NCBI GenBank assembly: GCA_022494885.1
Contig: JAGVSM010004511.1
Coordinates: 1-64,000 of the forward strand
Length of the DNA stretch: 64,000 bases
Direction: 5' to 3'
Origin: Micrasema longulum
Lineage: Eukaryota; Arthropoda; Insecta; Trichoptera; Brachycentridae
Positions 8,901-18,530 of this stretch are shown here, piece by piece. How positions within the stretch are numbered: the stretch's first letter is position 1; every line of letters starts with the position of its first letter. The position numbers were made by a program, and so were the translations under genes. The notes below the pieces were generated by a model. That model had not been told where the DNA came from. It saw only the letters and a list, made by a program, of their open reading frames with translations, and searched no databases.

Positions 8901-9530
8901 TTTTAAAATAAAAAAGTTAAAAAAAAAAAAAAAACATTTATTTTACTAAATATAATAATGCTAAATAAAATAATGCTTACATAAAACATTACAGTGTTCA
9001 AGTAGAAGTACATAGCCAAATATAAACAATATCAACACGACAAGTTATTTTTTTTATAATTCATTGCCAAAAAAAATATGTTCAAAACTCGTTTATTTAT
9101 CGTAGCTGCTCGAAATTTAATTTACTTTGTCCCCATTTAGATATTTTTAATACAAAATTTTGTGACGTCAAAAAAAACTTTTTGTCAGTGTGTAATAAGT
9201 TTATGTTCCTTTTTTTTTTTTTTTATTTTTTTATTTTTAATTATGTTTATTTCATTATAATATGAAATTTTTTAATTAATCAACTTTATTATAAAAATCC
9301 CTCCTCCACTCCTCCACTCTATTTCCTCATCCCTTAACCTTCTTACGAGCTCTTTTTTTTATCATGTCTTATATAATATATTATTTTTCTCTTTACTGTG
9401 TAACACGTTCTCTCATTATATTTGTGAAAAACTTTAACTGGATGTATATACTATTTTTTATAATTTGTATTCTTATATAACAACTGTTTTTTTTCCTTAA
9501 TAAATAAAAATGTAAATATATATTTTAAAA
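8900..9530. other. AT-rich, probably decayed LINE 3' UTR material
   Basis: Poly(A) and poly(T) runs (8918-8935, 9210-9235) and an ending TTAATAAATAAAAATGTAAATATAT near 9495-9520 suggest a plus-oriented LINE 3' end. No coding remnant is identifiable. Confidence 0.35.
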
Positions 9531-9534
9531 AAAT

Positions 9535-9787
9535 ACCTACGCACCAAGTGGTGCGTACGGCACTGCGTTGGCACTCTTATCGCAGCGTATCTAGATCATT
9601 TTTGCTTCATGATAGGTAAGGTGATCAGTCTTACACTTCAGGCCTCAGTCAAGGAAGAATGAAATATTTTAGGGAAAACCACATAAAAACTAATATTTAA
9701 AATTTACTCTGCCAGGAATCGAACTCGGGACCTCAAAAACGGTAGGGAAATGTGGCAACCATTACAATACGAGGCAGACTTGTCCCT
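9535..9787 (-). mobile_element. SINE-2, near full length
   Basis: On the minus strand the tRNA-like head ends at about 9787 with GCCTCGTATTGTAATGG and box B GAGTTCGATTCC. It runs through a CTTGACTGAGGCCTGAAGTGTAAGACTGATCACC block to GATCTAGATACGCTGCGAT..GCACCACTTGGTGCG at 9540. Confidence 0.75.
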
Positions 9788-9789
9788 AC

Positions 9790-10345
9790 CAGACTTTCTT
9801 CTCGGGAGAGTAGCCATCGAGTCAAAAACTCTCATTTTATTTTACACGCACATAAAATAAATAAAATCTATTTGAATAATATGTATAACATTTACATTTA
9901 CATTTATAGTAATATTATAAGTTTCATATGATTGGTAATTTTATGTTATATATATTTTTTATGTGACAACATTTACAATAACAATATTGTGTGGAAGCAT
10001 CTAATTGGACTTTATGATGTGTATTTATGGTACAATTGTATCTTATAAATTTATAAATGTCTGTTGACTTTCCAGTGAAATAAAATAAAATAAAACAATG
10101 TGTTCCTAAGCTGTCACATGGCGGTTGGCACAAATCGCAAAAGGGCTTAAGCTCCCGCGGGTAAGTTTGGGGAACTATTATAATTATCCAAGTTCGATTC
10201 CTAAAAGGGCCGCCCAGATTTAACCTCCCCCCATTCTCCGCGGCTTGAATAATCCAACCTATAAGACTAGGGAGGCAAAATTTACAAAGATGGCGCCCAC
10301 AGGAAGTACGAGAGAAATAAGTAGGCAACAATGAGCAACCGTACT
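9790..10345. other. Unassigned; GC-richer part 10070-10340
   Basis: 10070-10340 has unusual sequence (GGGCCGCCCAGATTTAACC, CATTCTCCGCGGCTTG, AAAGATGGCGCCC). A 135-codon frame on the minus strand crosses it but has no recognisable domain. It does not match other repeats here except the AAGATGGCG motif seen at 39415. Confidence 0.35.
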
Positions 10346-10349
10346 CTTG

Positions 10350-10620
10350 ATTGTTTTATTTATTTATTCATTCAAAATTATAGTCGTTTAAATATTAATA
10401 AACTTATGGAGGCTGTGCCCGTGTCAAGGCATAACAATTAACAGTAAAAAATACAAAATAAAATTTATTAGATTAAATTATAATGACATTTGATGCAATT
10501 GAATAATAATCCAGAAAAACAAGGTATAGGAACGCAATGTAAAAAAAAAATCAAATATAAATATTAAAATATAAATTATAAAAAACATTTAAGTTTGTAC
10601 TCGTAAGTGAAAATTATTGA
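10350..10620 (-). mobile_element. LINE 3' UTR fragment related to LINE-alpha
   Basis: On the minus strand GCCTTGACACGGGCACAGCC lies upstream of a TGAATAAATAAATAAAAC end at about 10355. The order resembles the GTGTCCTCGGCACGGGTAACCCC..tail of LINE-alpha, but is clearly a different subfamily. Confidence 0.45.
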
Positions 10621-10636
10621 TAAAAGTTCATTGTAA

Positions 10637-11248
10637 TCTTTATATATATAATTCCTCTGTACGTGTGATGTCACCGTACTCCTCCTAAACGGCTTAACCG
10701 ATTTACGTGCGGTTTTCATAGAAATATAGATCTTTACACTGTGCGTGTTCTTAGATATTAAAATCTTAAATAAATGTTTTATTCATTGATCAAAAAGTCT
10801 GTTTTTGAATGTTTACAAAGATCCTTTTTTTTGTGGATCTCAATCAAATTCTTTCCTTAAATGCCTTATAATTTCTACCCATTTATTTCTTTTTATTGGA
10901 TTTTTGGTAACACTAGAATAATATTAAATGCTATACATTAAAAAAAATCGTATTCCTACATAAGTACACCCCTTTGTTGGTGAGACAACCGGAGTTTGAC
11001 GTTTGCATAAAGAATGCCATATTTAAAAAAAAAAACATTTTATGTTTTGGAATTCAACCATCATCAAGTACCTAGGTACCTACTTAAATTATCTTCTATT
11101 AAATTACACTTAAATATTAACAATTTTTACTTTTGGAATTTAATCACGAAAAGTACCTTGGTACTTACTTATCAATGAAAAGTATTTTTCCAAGCTAATA
11201 GCACGTAAACCAACGTTCAGGCAGAACAACGTCTGTCAGGTCCGCTAG
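10637..11248 (+). mobile_element. Non-autonomous Helitron, copy 1
   Basis: The 5' end reads A|TCTTTATATATATAATTCC at 10636-10655 and the 3' end reads GGTCCGCTAG|T with CTAG at 11245-11248, so the element sits between A and T as Helitrons do. A subterminal hairpin CAGA..ACAACG..TCTG lies about 15 bases before CTAG. CTCCTAAACGGCTTAACCGATTT near 10680 is a block typical of insect Helitrons. No Rep-helicase frame is present. A second copy is inverted at 38043-38677. Confidence 0.85.
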
Positions 11249-11254
11249 TTTATT

Positions 11255-11350
11255 ATATAAATAAAAGACGAGTGATACTTCATTCCACAAATTTGGAATA
11301 TCCAGTGACCGGTTTCATCGCTTTCACGACATTTTCGAGACTGGTATCTT
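11255..11350 (-). mobile_element. PLE-3 tail
   Basis: On the minus strand GATGAAACCGGTCACTGG is followed by a tail with TGTGGAATGAAGTATCACTC and GTCTTTTATTT. The same tail, inverted on itself, forms the perfect hairpin at 54608-54731. The hammerhead-like core upstream (CTCGAAAATGTCG) is degraded in this copy. Confidence 0.55.
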
Positions 11351-11563
11351 TATTAAAGAGTGCAATGTATATAAACAAAACAGAAGTAAGTATAGGTAAT
11401 TCAAAATTATTTATAAGTAAATTAAATAAAGTTTTTTTTATCTTAAGGATCATTATCAAAATTTCATTAGATCATTAAAAAACTTTAAAACAAAAACCTA
11501 TTCAAAATATTTAAGTCATTTAAAAAACCGCGGTAAATTTCCATGATAAAGTAAATTAATAAC

Positions 11564-12492
11564 CGTGGTTATTCAACATATACATGGATAAATGTATGAA
11601 AGAATTGAAAAGTATGGATGTGGGAGCGAAAATGAGTAATCTAACTGTCAGTTGCCTTCTGTACGCCGATGACGCAGTCCTCCTAGCTGACAGCGAAGAG
11701 GAACTGCAATCCTTGGTTACAAAGGTTTACGAAGTGTGCAAGGAGAGTGATTTGCTAATGAATGTGCAAAAGTCGAACGTCATGGTCTTTGAAAGAAATG
11801 TAACTATGACTGAATGTAAGATTGTAGTAAATGGAGATAGTTTGAAACAGGTCGAAGAATTTGTATATCTGGGTAGTATGTTTACTAGAGATGGAAATAT
11901 GGACAAGGATATTGAAAGGAGGGTTAGTGCCGGTAACAGAGTTAATGGTGCCTTAAAGTCTGTCGTAGCAAATAAGTGTCTATCGCAAGAGGCTAAATTA
12001 GCAGTTCATAATGGAGTTCTGGTACCAACCCTAATGTATGGAAGCGAAGCATGGAGTTGGAAAAAAAAGGGACGAAAGTAGACTGAATGCTGTTGAAATG
12101 CGATCCCTCAGGCGAATGTGCGGAAAAACAATGTATGATAGGTGCCCTAATGTCGAAATTAGAGCAGAATGCAAGGCTGAGTTAAGCATTATCGACAAAA
12201 TTAAGAAAGGTCTTTTGCGATGGTTCGGTCATGTGGAGCGAATGAATGATGAAAGAACGGCTAAAAAGATTTATGATGCGAATGTGTCTGGTTGTAGAAG
12301 TCGAGGAAGGCCGAGAAAGACATGGCATGATCAAGTACAACAAATTCTTGAAAGTGGTCATGTGAAAAGTCGGAATAATCGACGTGCGTGCATGAGAAGA
12401 TGTATGAATGTGAAGGAAGCAAAGGAAGTGTGCCAGGACAGAGTGGTGTGGCGTTCTATCCTCTCTGCCTACCCCTCCGGGGAAATGGCGTG
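11564..12492 (+). pseudogene. RTE reverse transcriptase C-terminal half, frameshifted
   Basis: The first frame (to about 12070) has the catalytic motif LYADDAVLLADS at 11661-11696, then EFVYLGSMFTRDG and ERRVSAGNRVNGALKS, and ends at LMYGSEAWSW. An A-run at 12060-12068 shifts the frame. The second frame continues with MRSLRRMCGKTMYDRCPN, LLRWFGHVERMNDER, RSRGRPRKTWHDQV, NRRACMRRCMNVKEA and WRSILSAYPSG. These are diagnostic blocks of the RTE/BovB-type C-terminus. The intact YADD means this copy is fairly young, but it lacks the endonuclease half and cannot function. Confidence 0.9.
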
Positions 12493-12493
12493 A

Positions 12494-12522
12494 TGGTTAG
12501 TTAGTTAGTTAGTTAGTTAGTT
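12494..12522 (+). repeat. (TTAG)n tail of RTE copy
   Basis: Six or more TTAG/GTTA units directly after the RTE stop codon. Confidence 0.8.
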
Positions 12523-12529
12523 AATCTTG

Positions 12530-13120
12530 TGTTCGATAAAAATGAAATAAATGTCCTAGAAAAGTGATTAAAATATTGCTTAGACCATAATAAAACCTCG
12601 AGGGAAAAATATTTACAGATTTATATAATAATGAAATTGGAATATCGTGAACCTAATAGTATATTTAATCAAAATAATATTTTGATCTCTGAACTCATAA
12701 TTTATATTGAATTGTTTTTGTTATATTTATGCGAACTGATAAATATTTTACAATTAACAAACACAGCATCACAATGTGGTTTTCACTGCTTGCAAATTAT
12801 TACAAATGATATGAAACGCTGCATAGGGTAGGGTCTTGATTCTTAACTGCAAAAAGTAGTCAGCGGTTAGGTCATAATAATTAAGAGCGTCATAATTCTT
12901 AATGACGTCGTGGCAGTTGCGAAACCCAAACTTATTTATATGTATAACAATTGAAGATGTGCAAAATTAGCATAAACAACTTATTTGGTCTTCCAAGATG
13001 GTATACTGCAAGAGGAACTTGCTCTGTACACAGCAAATTATTTTGATTTAATTGGGGCTTAAAATCCTTATCGAAAACCTCTTATATTTGAGAATACAGT
13101 CAAATGCAGATGAGATTAAT
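12530..13120. other. Unassigned AT-rich spacer
   Basis: No supported feature. The GTCAGCGGTTAGGTCATAATAATTAAGAG segment near 12860 contains a short repeat of TCATAAT only. Confidence 0.4.
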
Positions 13121-13124
13121 TTAC

Positions 13125-13580
13125 TAAAATAAATAAAACAACTTTGTTTTTAACCACAATTTTTTTTCCACCGACCAATTTTAAAGCTAAATAAACTTCT
13201 TTTTCAAGGTTTACTTAACTAATGAATTCTTTCTTTCAAAGGTTGAAAATAAAATATTTAAATTATATAACTTGGAAATCTTAGAAATTAAAAAAGAGAA
13301 AAAAAGTTTTAAAGAAAAAAAATAAGAAATAACCAAATAGACAAAATTTCTTTTAGTCCACTCCTGTGGAGTTTCGAACGTATTCTTCTCACATTACCAT
13401 CCTTTCAAGAAAAAAGACTGCATTTATTTGTTTCGTTAGCAGCATACTGATAAAATCAAATAAAATAGGAAATAATTCATTTGTTAACTAAACCTTGAGA
13501 AAGAAGCTTGATTAGCTTTGAAACCGGTCAGTGGGAAAAAAAATATTGGTTAAAAACAAAGTTGTCTTATTTATTTTATT
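13125..13580 (+). mobile_element. PLE-1 copy with inverted left tail and decayed GIY-YIG end
   Basis: The left part (13125-13232) is the PLE-1 tail on the minus strand (AACTTTGTTTTTAACCAC.., CTTTTTCAAGGTTTACTTAAC). At about 13234 it joins directly to the plus-oriented end of the PLE ORF, readable as KIFKLYNLEILEIKK then frameshifted. Then come TAACTAAACCTTGAGAAAGAAGC, TTTGAAACCGGTCAGTGG and the plus tail TTGGTTAAAAACAAAGTTG. This tail-inverted/truncated layout is a known Penelope-type insertion form. Confidence 0.7.
13490..13535 (+). ncRNA. Degenerate hammerhead-like motif, PLE-1 tail
   Basis: CTTGAGAAAGAAGCTTG..AGCTTTGAAACCGGTCAG keeps a stem II (AAAG with CTTT) and the GAAACCGGT block (13519-13528), but the core CTGANGA has become TTGAGAA. 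It is probably inactive. Confidence 0.35.
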
Positions 13581-13726
13581 ATAATAAATAACCACAAAGT
13601 AAGTGCGTTTAATATATATTTTTTTATGATATTAATTTATTTTAAAAACAAAAAAGAGTGATGCTTAAATCTAGAAATATTGAATTTTAAAAATAAAAAG
13701 TTATCAAGTGACATGTTGCAAGACAA

Positions 13727-13921
13727 AAAAAAACAAACAAACCATCACGCCGTTTTCTTGTAAGGGTAGGCAGAGATGATAGAACGCCACATCACTCTAT
13801 ATTTGCATACATATCTCACTTCCTCTAAATTCATACATCTTCTTATGCACGCGCACCGATTATTACGACTTTTCACATGTCCATCTTCAAGTATTTGTTG
13901 GATTTGATCAAGCTATGTAGC
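13727..13921 (-). mobile_element. RTE 3' end, short copy
   Basis: On the minus strand it spans the last 60 or so codons (NRRACMRRCMN region, readable with changes) and stop, then GGTTTGTTTGTTT. It is truncated just upstream of the TWHDQV block near 13915. Confidence 0.8.
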
Positions 13922-13939
13922 ATCATTAGAAAAGAGCCA

Positions 13940-14200
13940 ATTAAAGTTTTTTTTGGTTTTTTTTTGAGCCATGCCAATCCATCTTCATCACACACTATGT
14001 TAACGGCGAAGATATTAACGAAAAGCCGTAAATCTAACACAAATAGTTCCAATTCATGAGACGAATTGACTCATCTTCCCATACTAGACATCGCGGCGTA
14101 AAAACAAGGGTTGCTCTTAGAAAATTTCATAAATAGCAGATTTTGATTTCGGATGACACGATTGGCAACATGAGAAATAATTGATTGCAACATATATGGG
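13940..14200 (+). repeat. Repeat J, copy 1
   Basis: Shares, in order, CATGCCAATCCA..TTCATC, TAAAAACAAGGGTTGCTCTTA, TAAATAGCAGATTTTGA and GGCAACATGA with 58300-58510. Both copies lie near PLE-1 tails, so J may be PLE internal sequence. Confidence 0.5.
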
Positions 14201-14221
14201 AGATCATTTAGAGCATGAAGT

Positions 14222-14525
14222 ATTTATCAATGTAATTATTTTATTTAATAAAACACATACATTACAAACTAAAATTCAAGACATCCATATTACAAAAAGA
14301 CAAAAAAATACATAAAGAGACTCTTGTCAAAATAGTAGGAGAATCCTGCTCGGGAAAACCTCTTCAGATACATGAAACAGATCAACATTCAGAGCGATGT
14401 TGTTTAGCATAGCGGTAGCTCTTCTAACAAGCATAACCATTGGCTTGGTCCTGTTTATCGGAATATGAAACAATCTATGCAGACGCTGTCTTAGGTAATT
14501 ATCAGGAACATACAACCCAAAGATC
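14222..14525 (-). pseudogene. LINE-beta C-terminus and 3' UTR
   Basis: The minus-strand frame 14515-14327 reads VPDNYLRQRLHRLFHIP then TKPMVMLVRRATAMLNNIA and VDLFHVSEEVF. The same C-terminus is seen at 50713-50970 and 55560-55740. The 3' UTR ends in an ATAAAATAATT tail at 14235-14222. Only the last 60 codons are present. Confidence 0.75.
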
Positions 14526-15027
14526 TAGACCACTAGATCGTATTATTTTGCTGTAATGTAGTTTGGCTATGACTCGTATTAACTCTTGTGTGGCTGTGAT
14601 GTCACACTAGTCGACATAGGACACGAGACTTAATTTATTTTTCTTATTTTTTTAAATGATGAATTTGTATTTTTCGTAATCTTCAAATAGACGTTTTCAT
14701 ACCCGATTTGAAAAGCAAAATTTGTACAACTATGCTAAATATTAAAGCAAAAAATATTTATCATTGCCACGCGAAGAATGAATGTCCGCTAATTCAGCAA
14801 CACATTTTTACATATACCCTATACAAGAGAGAGCACGAAGATACAAGTCATAACAAGGAAAACAGAAACGCTGTTCTGCGGTGGGTGTTGTCTAAAACAG
14901 ATTCAGTCTTCAGTCGGTTGATGACAATGATGGGGAACGCACGCGCGTAACGCGTTATGGTTTTTAATTTATGTTGCTATAACAAGGCTAAATTATATGT
15001 TTATTCGTATAAATTATGGAAAAGAAA

Positions 15028-16068
15028 TTATTTTTTTATTTATATTTTACTCTTACACACCATAAAAAATAATGTGACCTCACTGGGGTTACCCATGCCG
15101 AGGACACTTAATAATATACTTTTTTGAAATGTTTTTACATTTGAGAATATACAAAGACGACAAACTCAATAAACAGAGATAATAAACAAAATATTTAGAC
15201 TGTTTTAAGAACTAGGTATATATGTACATGTTTATTATTTATATTACAAAAAGCACAATGAAAATAACAAAAACCTGACATAAGCTTTACTCTTGCGGAG
15301 CAGTTGATTCAATATTGGTTTGGGCGAATGAGACAATCCATTTTACTTCTACCTAGCTTAGGGTTGCCATCCGTCCCAATATATCGGGACTGTCACCGTT
15401 ATTGAGTCTTCTTTCCCGACGTCCCGATTAAACCTATAATGTTCCGATTTAAACTTACACAGTGCAACGCTGTCAATCAACAAAAATCTTCCACTGCCGT
15501 ATGCCGAAAGTCAGTAATTCCATTCCTGCTCATAAAAACATAATGATACAAAATATCTTCTGCTGCCAGGGTACATAGTCTGATGGGAAGTTAAAATCTA
15601 TCTACAGTTGTATCTAGAAAGTAATATTAAGTTTTCTGCATGATAAATACAATGAGTACAATTTTTTTTCTAAACATGTTTAATTACCGGTTAGCGACGA
15701 AGATACTTTGAATTTTCATACAATATACACACCTTACATATACATCTATATTAGTTTATACCGTCTCAGTATATACCGATGAAGATAGCCGTTCATAATC
15801 GCGGCCCAGGGACTGTAGAATCAATATTGCAGTATTACGTTTATATTAAGTAATATAACAAATGTGGCCAGCGGTACTTCTTCCGCAAGAAACACCACAT
15901 AAAGTGTAAGAAAACGTTTCTATTGTATTTGTGAAAAACCGTTATAAAATTTGCTTCTTTTTAACTCTACATATCTCCATTGCAGAACGTCCCGACGAGA
16001 CCCTAGCGAAATATGGCAACCCTAACCTGGCCCCACTCTCTATTTTTTGATAGCCTTTTTACATTTTT
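15028..16068 (-). mobile_element. LINE-alpha 3' end inserted in TT element, split by a TIR element
   Basis: Part one, 15028-15357, is the inverted LINE-alpha 3' UTR (AATGTGACCTCACTGGGGTTACCC near 15070; CATTTTACTTCTACCTAG at its inner end). Part two, 16026-16068, continues with the inverted GGCTATCAAAAAATAGAGAGTGG block. In the copy at 53835-53885 these two parts are contiguous. Confidence 0.8.
15358..16025. mobile_element. TTAGGGTTGCCAT-terminus DNA element
   Basis: The 668-bp insert has 13-bp perfect terminal inverted repeats, TTAGGGTTGCCAT at 15358-15370 and ATGGCAACCCTAA at 16013-16025. It lies inside LINE-alpha; the flanks CCTAGC (left) and CCTGGC (right) look like a 6-bp target duplication with one change. 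GTCCCGAT-type blocks recur inside near both ends. No transposase frame is visible. A second element with TTAGGGT termini and a 6-bp duplication is at 43658-44300. Confidence 0.75.
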
Positions 16069-16174
16069 GTTTTCAAATGTCTGAACTTTAGAATATTCCG
16101 TCTTCTACAAGTGGTAACCTGATGTGACATCGGCGCGTGCAGAGGGATTATTTACCAGTCTTTTAGTAGTAGGG

Positions 16175-16495
16175 ATCTAGTTTTGCTATGCTGCGTATCT
16201 AGTTCTACAGTATGATCTGTCGTTGGCTGTTAGCTAGTTTGGCTAGGCTATGTACTAGCATGCGAGTGAGTTAAGATGGGAGTAACGAGACTCGCGGTGT
16301 AACTAAGTTTATATTATCTGGGGTGAGGAACTAGACTCAAACTAATTCATTTACTTCAGGTGTTCAGTGTGGTTTCTTGAAGGAAATAAAGGGGCGAATC
16401 CAGGTCCTTGATTTTAATGAAGTGATTTTTAACGAAAGGGCGAACTGTAAATGAAAAACGAATTTCATTCAGTTTTGTGATCGGGAAATATTTTC
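16175..16495. other. Unassigned stretch
   Basis: Less AT-rich than its surroundings and rich in CTAG-containing words (GATCTAG, AGCTAG, ACTAGC). No open frame of note or known repeat. Confidence 0.35.
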
Positions 16496-16567
16496 ATATT
16501 TTATTTTTTATTAATATTGTACGCCCATAAAGCTTTTACATACATGAAAGTTATATAAAGTATGATT

Positions 16568-16858
16568 ATATAAACAACATAAAATTTAAAAAATACAATA
16601 TAAAGCAACAAAAGATAGAACTGTGTTTGGTAAAGTAAAGTTGGTATAAAAAAAGAAGATGAGTTTATAAACAACATAAATTTAAAAAAAAACAATATGA
16701 AGAAATAAAAGATAGTAACCGTGTTAAGAAGTATATTTGGTATAAAAATAAAAATAAAAAGATGAGTGTATTAACAACATACATTTAAAAAAATTCAATA
16801 TAAAGTTATAAAATATAGAAATGTATTTAGAAGTTTAGTTGGTTTTTAAAAAAAAAAT
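16568..16858. repeat. Three-unit minisatellite, period about 100 bp
   Basis: Units start near 16569, 16666 and 16769. Each has (T)ATAAACAACATA, an A-run, CAATATAAAG..ATAAAAGATAG, GTTTAG..GTTGGTATAAAA and AGATGAGT. Units differ by small changes. Confidence 0.7.
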
Positions 16859-16963
16859 ATATATATTAATATTTTTTTATTTTTAAATAAGCTAAAGAAA
16901 TGCAGTTAAAGGTTTAAAGCAGCTAGGTACATAATGTTTATAAAATGCAATATGAACAGAACA

Positions 16964-17242
16964 TTAAGTTCTATTTGATATAGAACATATACATTGATAT
17001 TTAAAATTTACAAGACTCACTTTAAAGACATCGATTTTGTTTGCATATTGTTTCGCGAGTACATGCATCCGCATTACTGGTGAATTTGCGCTGTAATTGG
17101 TTGATGATGATAATATTTGAGAAAGGATAGGAACATGGAATGGATACCTACCTTTAATATGATCTGAATGTTCTTCAATTTCGGGCACTGGATGATAAAA
17201 TAAACTATAACATGTAACAATATTTTCCACGACGCGAGACAA
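16964..17242 (-). pseudogene. LINE ORF C-terminal fragment
   Basis: The frame contains FHVPILSQILSSSTNYSANS then PVMRMHVLAKQYANKIDVF and KVSLVNFK. The R/F-x-V-P..N-Y-x-x-N-S-P-x-x-R-M..Y-N..D-x-F..F pattern is the shared C-terminus of the CR1/Jockey-group LINEs in this window (compare 62990-63085). The upstream part of the frame is not recognisable. Confidence 0.6.
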
Positions 17243-17477
17243 TCCTAACCACTTTTTATCCGATTTGATGTGAAGTCAAAAATGCTGTTTGGTTTTTGTT
17301 TTAAATCCGAATCTTCTAATTTTGAATTTCTTCTATCTTGATGTTAGGTAGGTACCATAAGAATGGGTCAAAAGAAGGATAGGAACGAAAGGTAATCGGC
17401 CAGGAATAGTATCGATAAATGCTGTTATTTACTTAACAGTGATGATATTTGTAAAAATAGCAACCAACATTTCTTGG

Positions 17478-18077
17478 TTAAGATTCAATTTCCTTGACTG
17501 TGGTAAATAATCCCTTTGCGCGCGGTGATGTAACATCATGTTACAACTAGTAAAAGACGGAATATTCTAAAGTTCAGATTTTAAAAAAAAAAATGGCGTA
17601 GATATATACTGTTTAATAATTTCTTTTCCATAATTTATTCAAATTAACATATAATTTATCCCTGTTATAGCAAAATAAATAAACAATCACAAGTACGCCG
17701 TTCATGTTACGCGCGTGCGTCCCCCATCACTGCCATCAACCGACTGAAGCCTGAATATGTTTTAGACAACACTCGCCGCAAAACAGCGTTTCTGTCTTCT
17801 TGTTATGACTCCTATCTTCATGCTCTCTCTTGTATAAAGTATCTGTATAGATGTGTTGCTGAATTAGCGGACATTCATTCTTCGCGTAGAAAGGATAAAT
17901 ATTTTTTATTTTGACATTTAGCATAGTCTTACAAATTTAACTTTTCAAATCGAGTGTGAAAATGTTCATTTGAAGATTACGAAAAATAGGAATTCATTAT
18001 TAAAAAAAATAATACAGATATATCGACTCTTGGGTCCTTTGTCTACCAGTGTAACATCACAGCCACGCAAGAGTTAA
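17478..18077 (-). mobile_element. TT element copy 3, full length
   Basis: About 600 bp between TTAA at 17478-17481 and TTAA at 18074-18077. The right terminus on the plus strand is CAAGAGTTAA (inverted TTAACTCTTG). Inside are the family blocks TAGTAAAAGACGGAATATTC, CATCACTGCCATCAACCGACTG and CATGCTCTCTCTTGTATAAAG. Both ends present make this the best size reference for the family. Confidence 0.7.
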
Positions 18078-18079
18078 TT

Positions 18080-18530
18080 TGACTAATGGGCGCTTTTAAG
18101 CATGCATCTTTAGGACTGGTAAATTGTTAACAGCATTTTCAACTTTTACACTATTTTTTACAAGTTTTTTTAGAGATATGAAAGTCAGATCAGTATTACA
18201 TTTAAATTTAAATAACACAAATATATTTACAACTAGTTTGCGAAACGATTAATTTTTATGCTAGGAAAGGTTGTTAATGGGCCTAAGAAATATTTGTTAT
18301 ATAAAAGAAAGAAGAAAGAAAATAACCTTCTTTAGCCACCTTCGAGAAACGCCTGAAACATAACTATATATACATACCTCAGAATCTTGAACTCCATGTA
18401 TTTTATATTAATATGGTTAAAAATAAACGTGAATTTCTAATTTGAAATGTGTTTGCTGCACCAATGGGTAACCACACTGACAGCACTGTTTTTGACAATC
18501 TGTCAAGATTTCTGTAGAAAAAAAAAACTG
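18080..18530. other. Unassigned stretch
   Basis: No gene or repeat recognised before the LINE remnant. Confidence 0.4.

Larger units (their letters stand above)
11564..12523 (+). mobile_element. RTE-clade LINE, 5'-truncated copy
   Basis: The element begins inside the reverse transcriptase domain and runs to the stop codon near 12490, then ends in GGTTAGTTAGTTAGTTAG, a short tandem-repeat tail. RTE elements characteristically end in short repeats and not in poly(A). Two further copies (13727, 26053) lie on the minus strand and end instead in GTTTGTTTGTTT. Confidence 0.9.
14579..16173 (+). mobile_element. TT element copy 2, hosting nested insertions
   Basis: The left end TTAACTCTTGTGTGGCTGTG starts at 14579. 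The body follows copies 1, 3 and 4 through GAGAGAGCACGAAGATA and GATTCAGTCTTCAGTCGG to about 15027, is interrupted, and resumes at about 16069 (TTTCAAATGTCTGAAC) to the decayed right end near 16173. Removing 15028-16068 restores the order seen in copy 1. The inner insert is a LINE-alpha that itself carries another element. Confidence 0.75.
16498..17262 (-). mobile_element. LINE 3' part with minisatellite in its 3' UTR
   Basis: On the minus strand a C-terminal coding remnant (17242-16964) is followed by a 3' UTR holding three tandem units (16856-16568) and an end with TAAAAGCTTTATGGGCGTAC near 16525, matching other LINE 3' ends here (GGCGTT/AAAGGCATTTAC type). Confidence 0.7.

Noticed and set aside
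9924..10331. 135-codon minus-strand frame
   Set aside because: No recognisable domain, odd composition, mixed repeat and low-complexity origin.
15687..15692. ACCGGT as a further hammerhead site
   Set aside because: No CTGANGA or stem II before it; it lies in the TTAGGGTTGCCAT element, so ACCGGT alone is not diagnostic.
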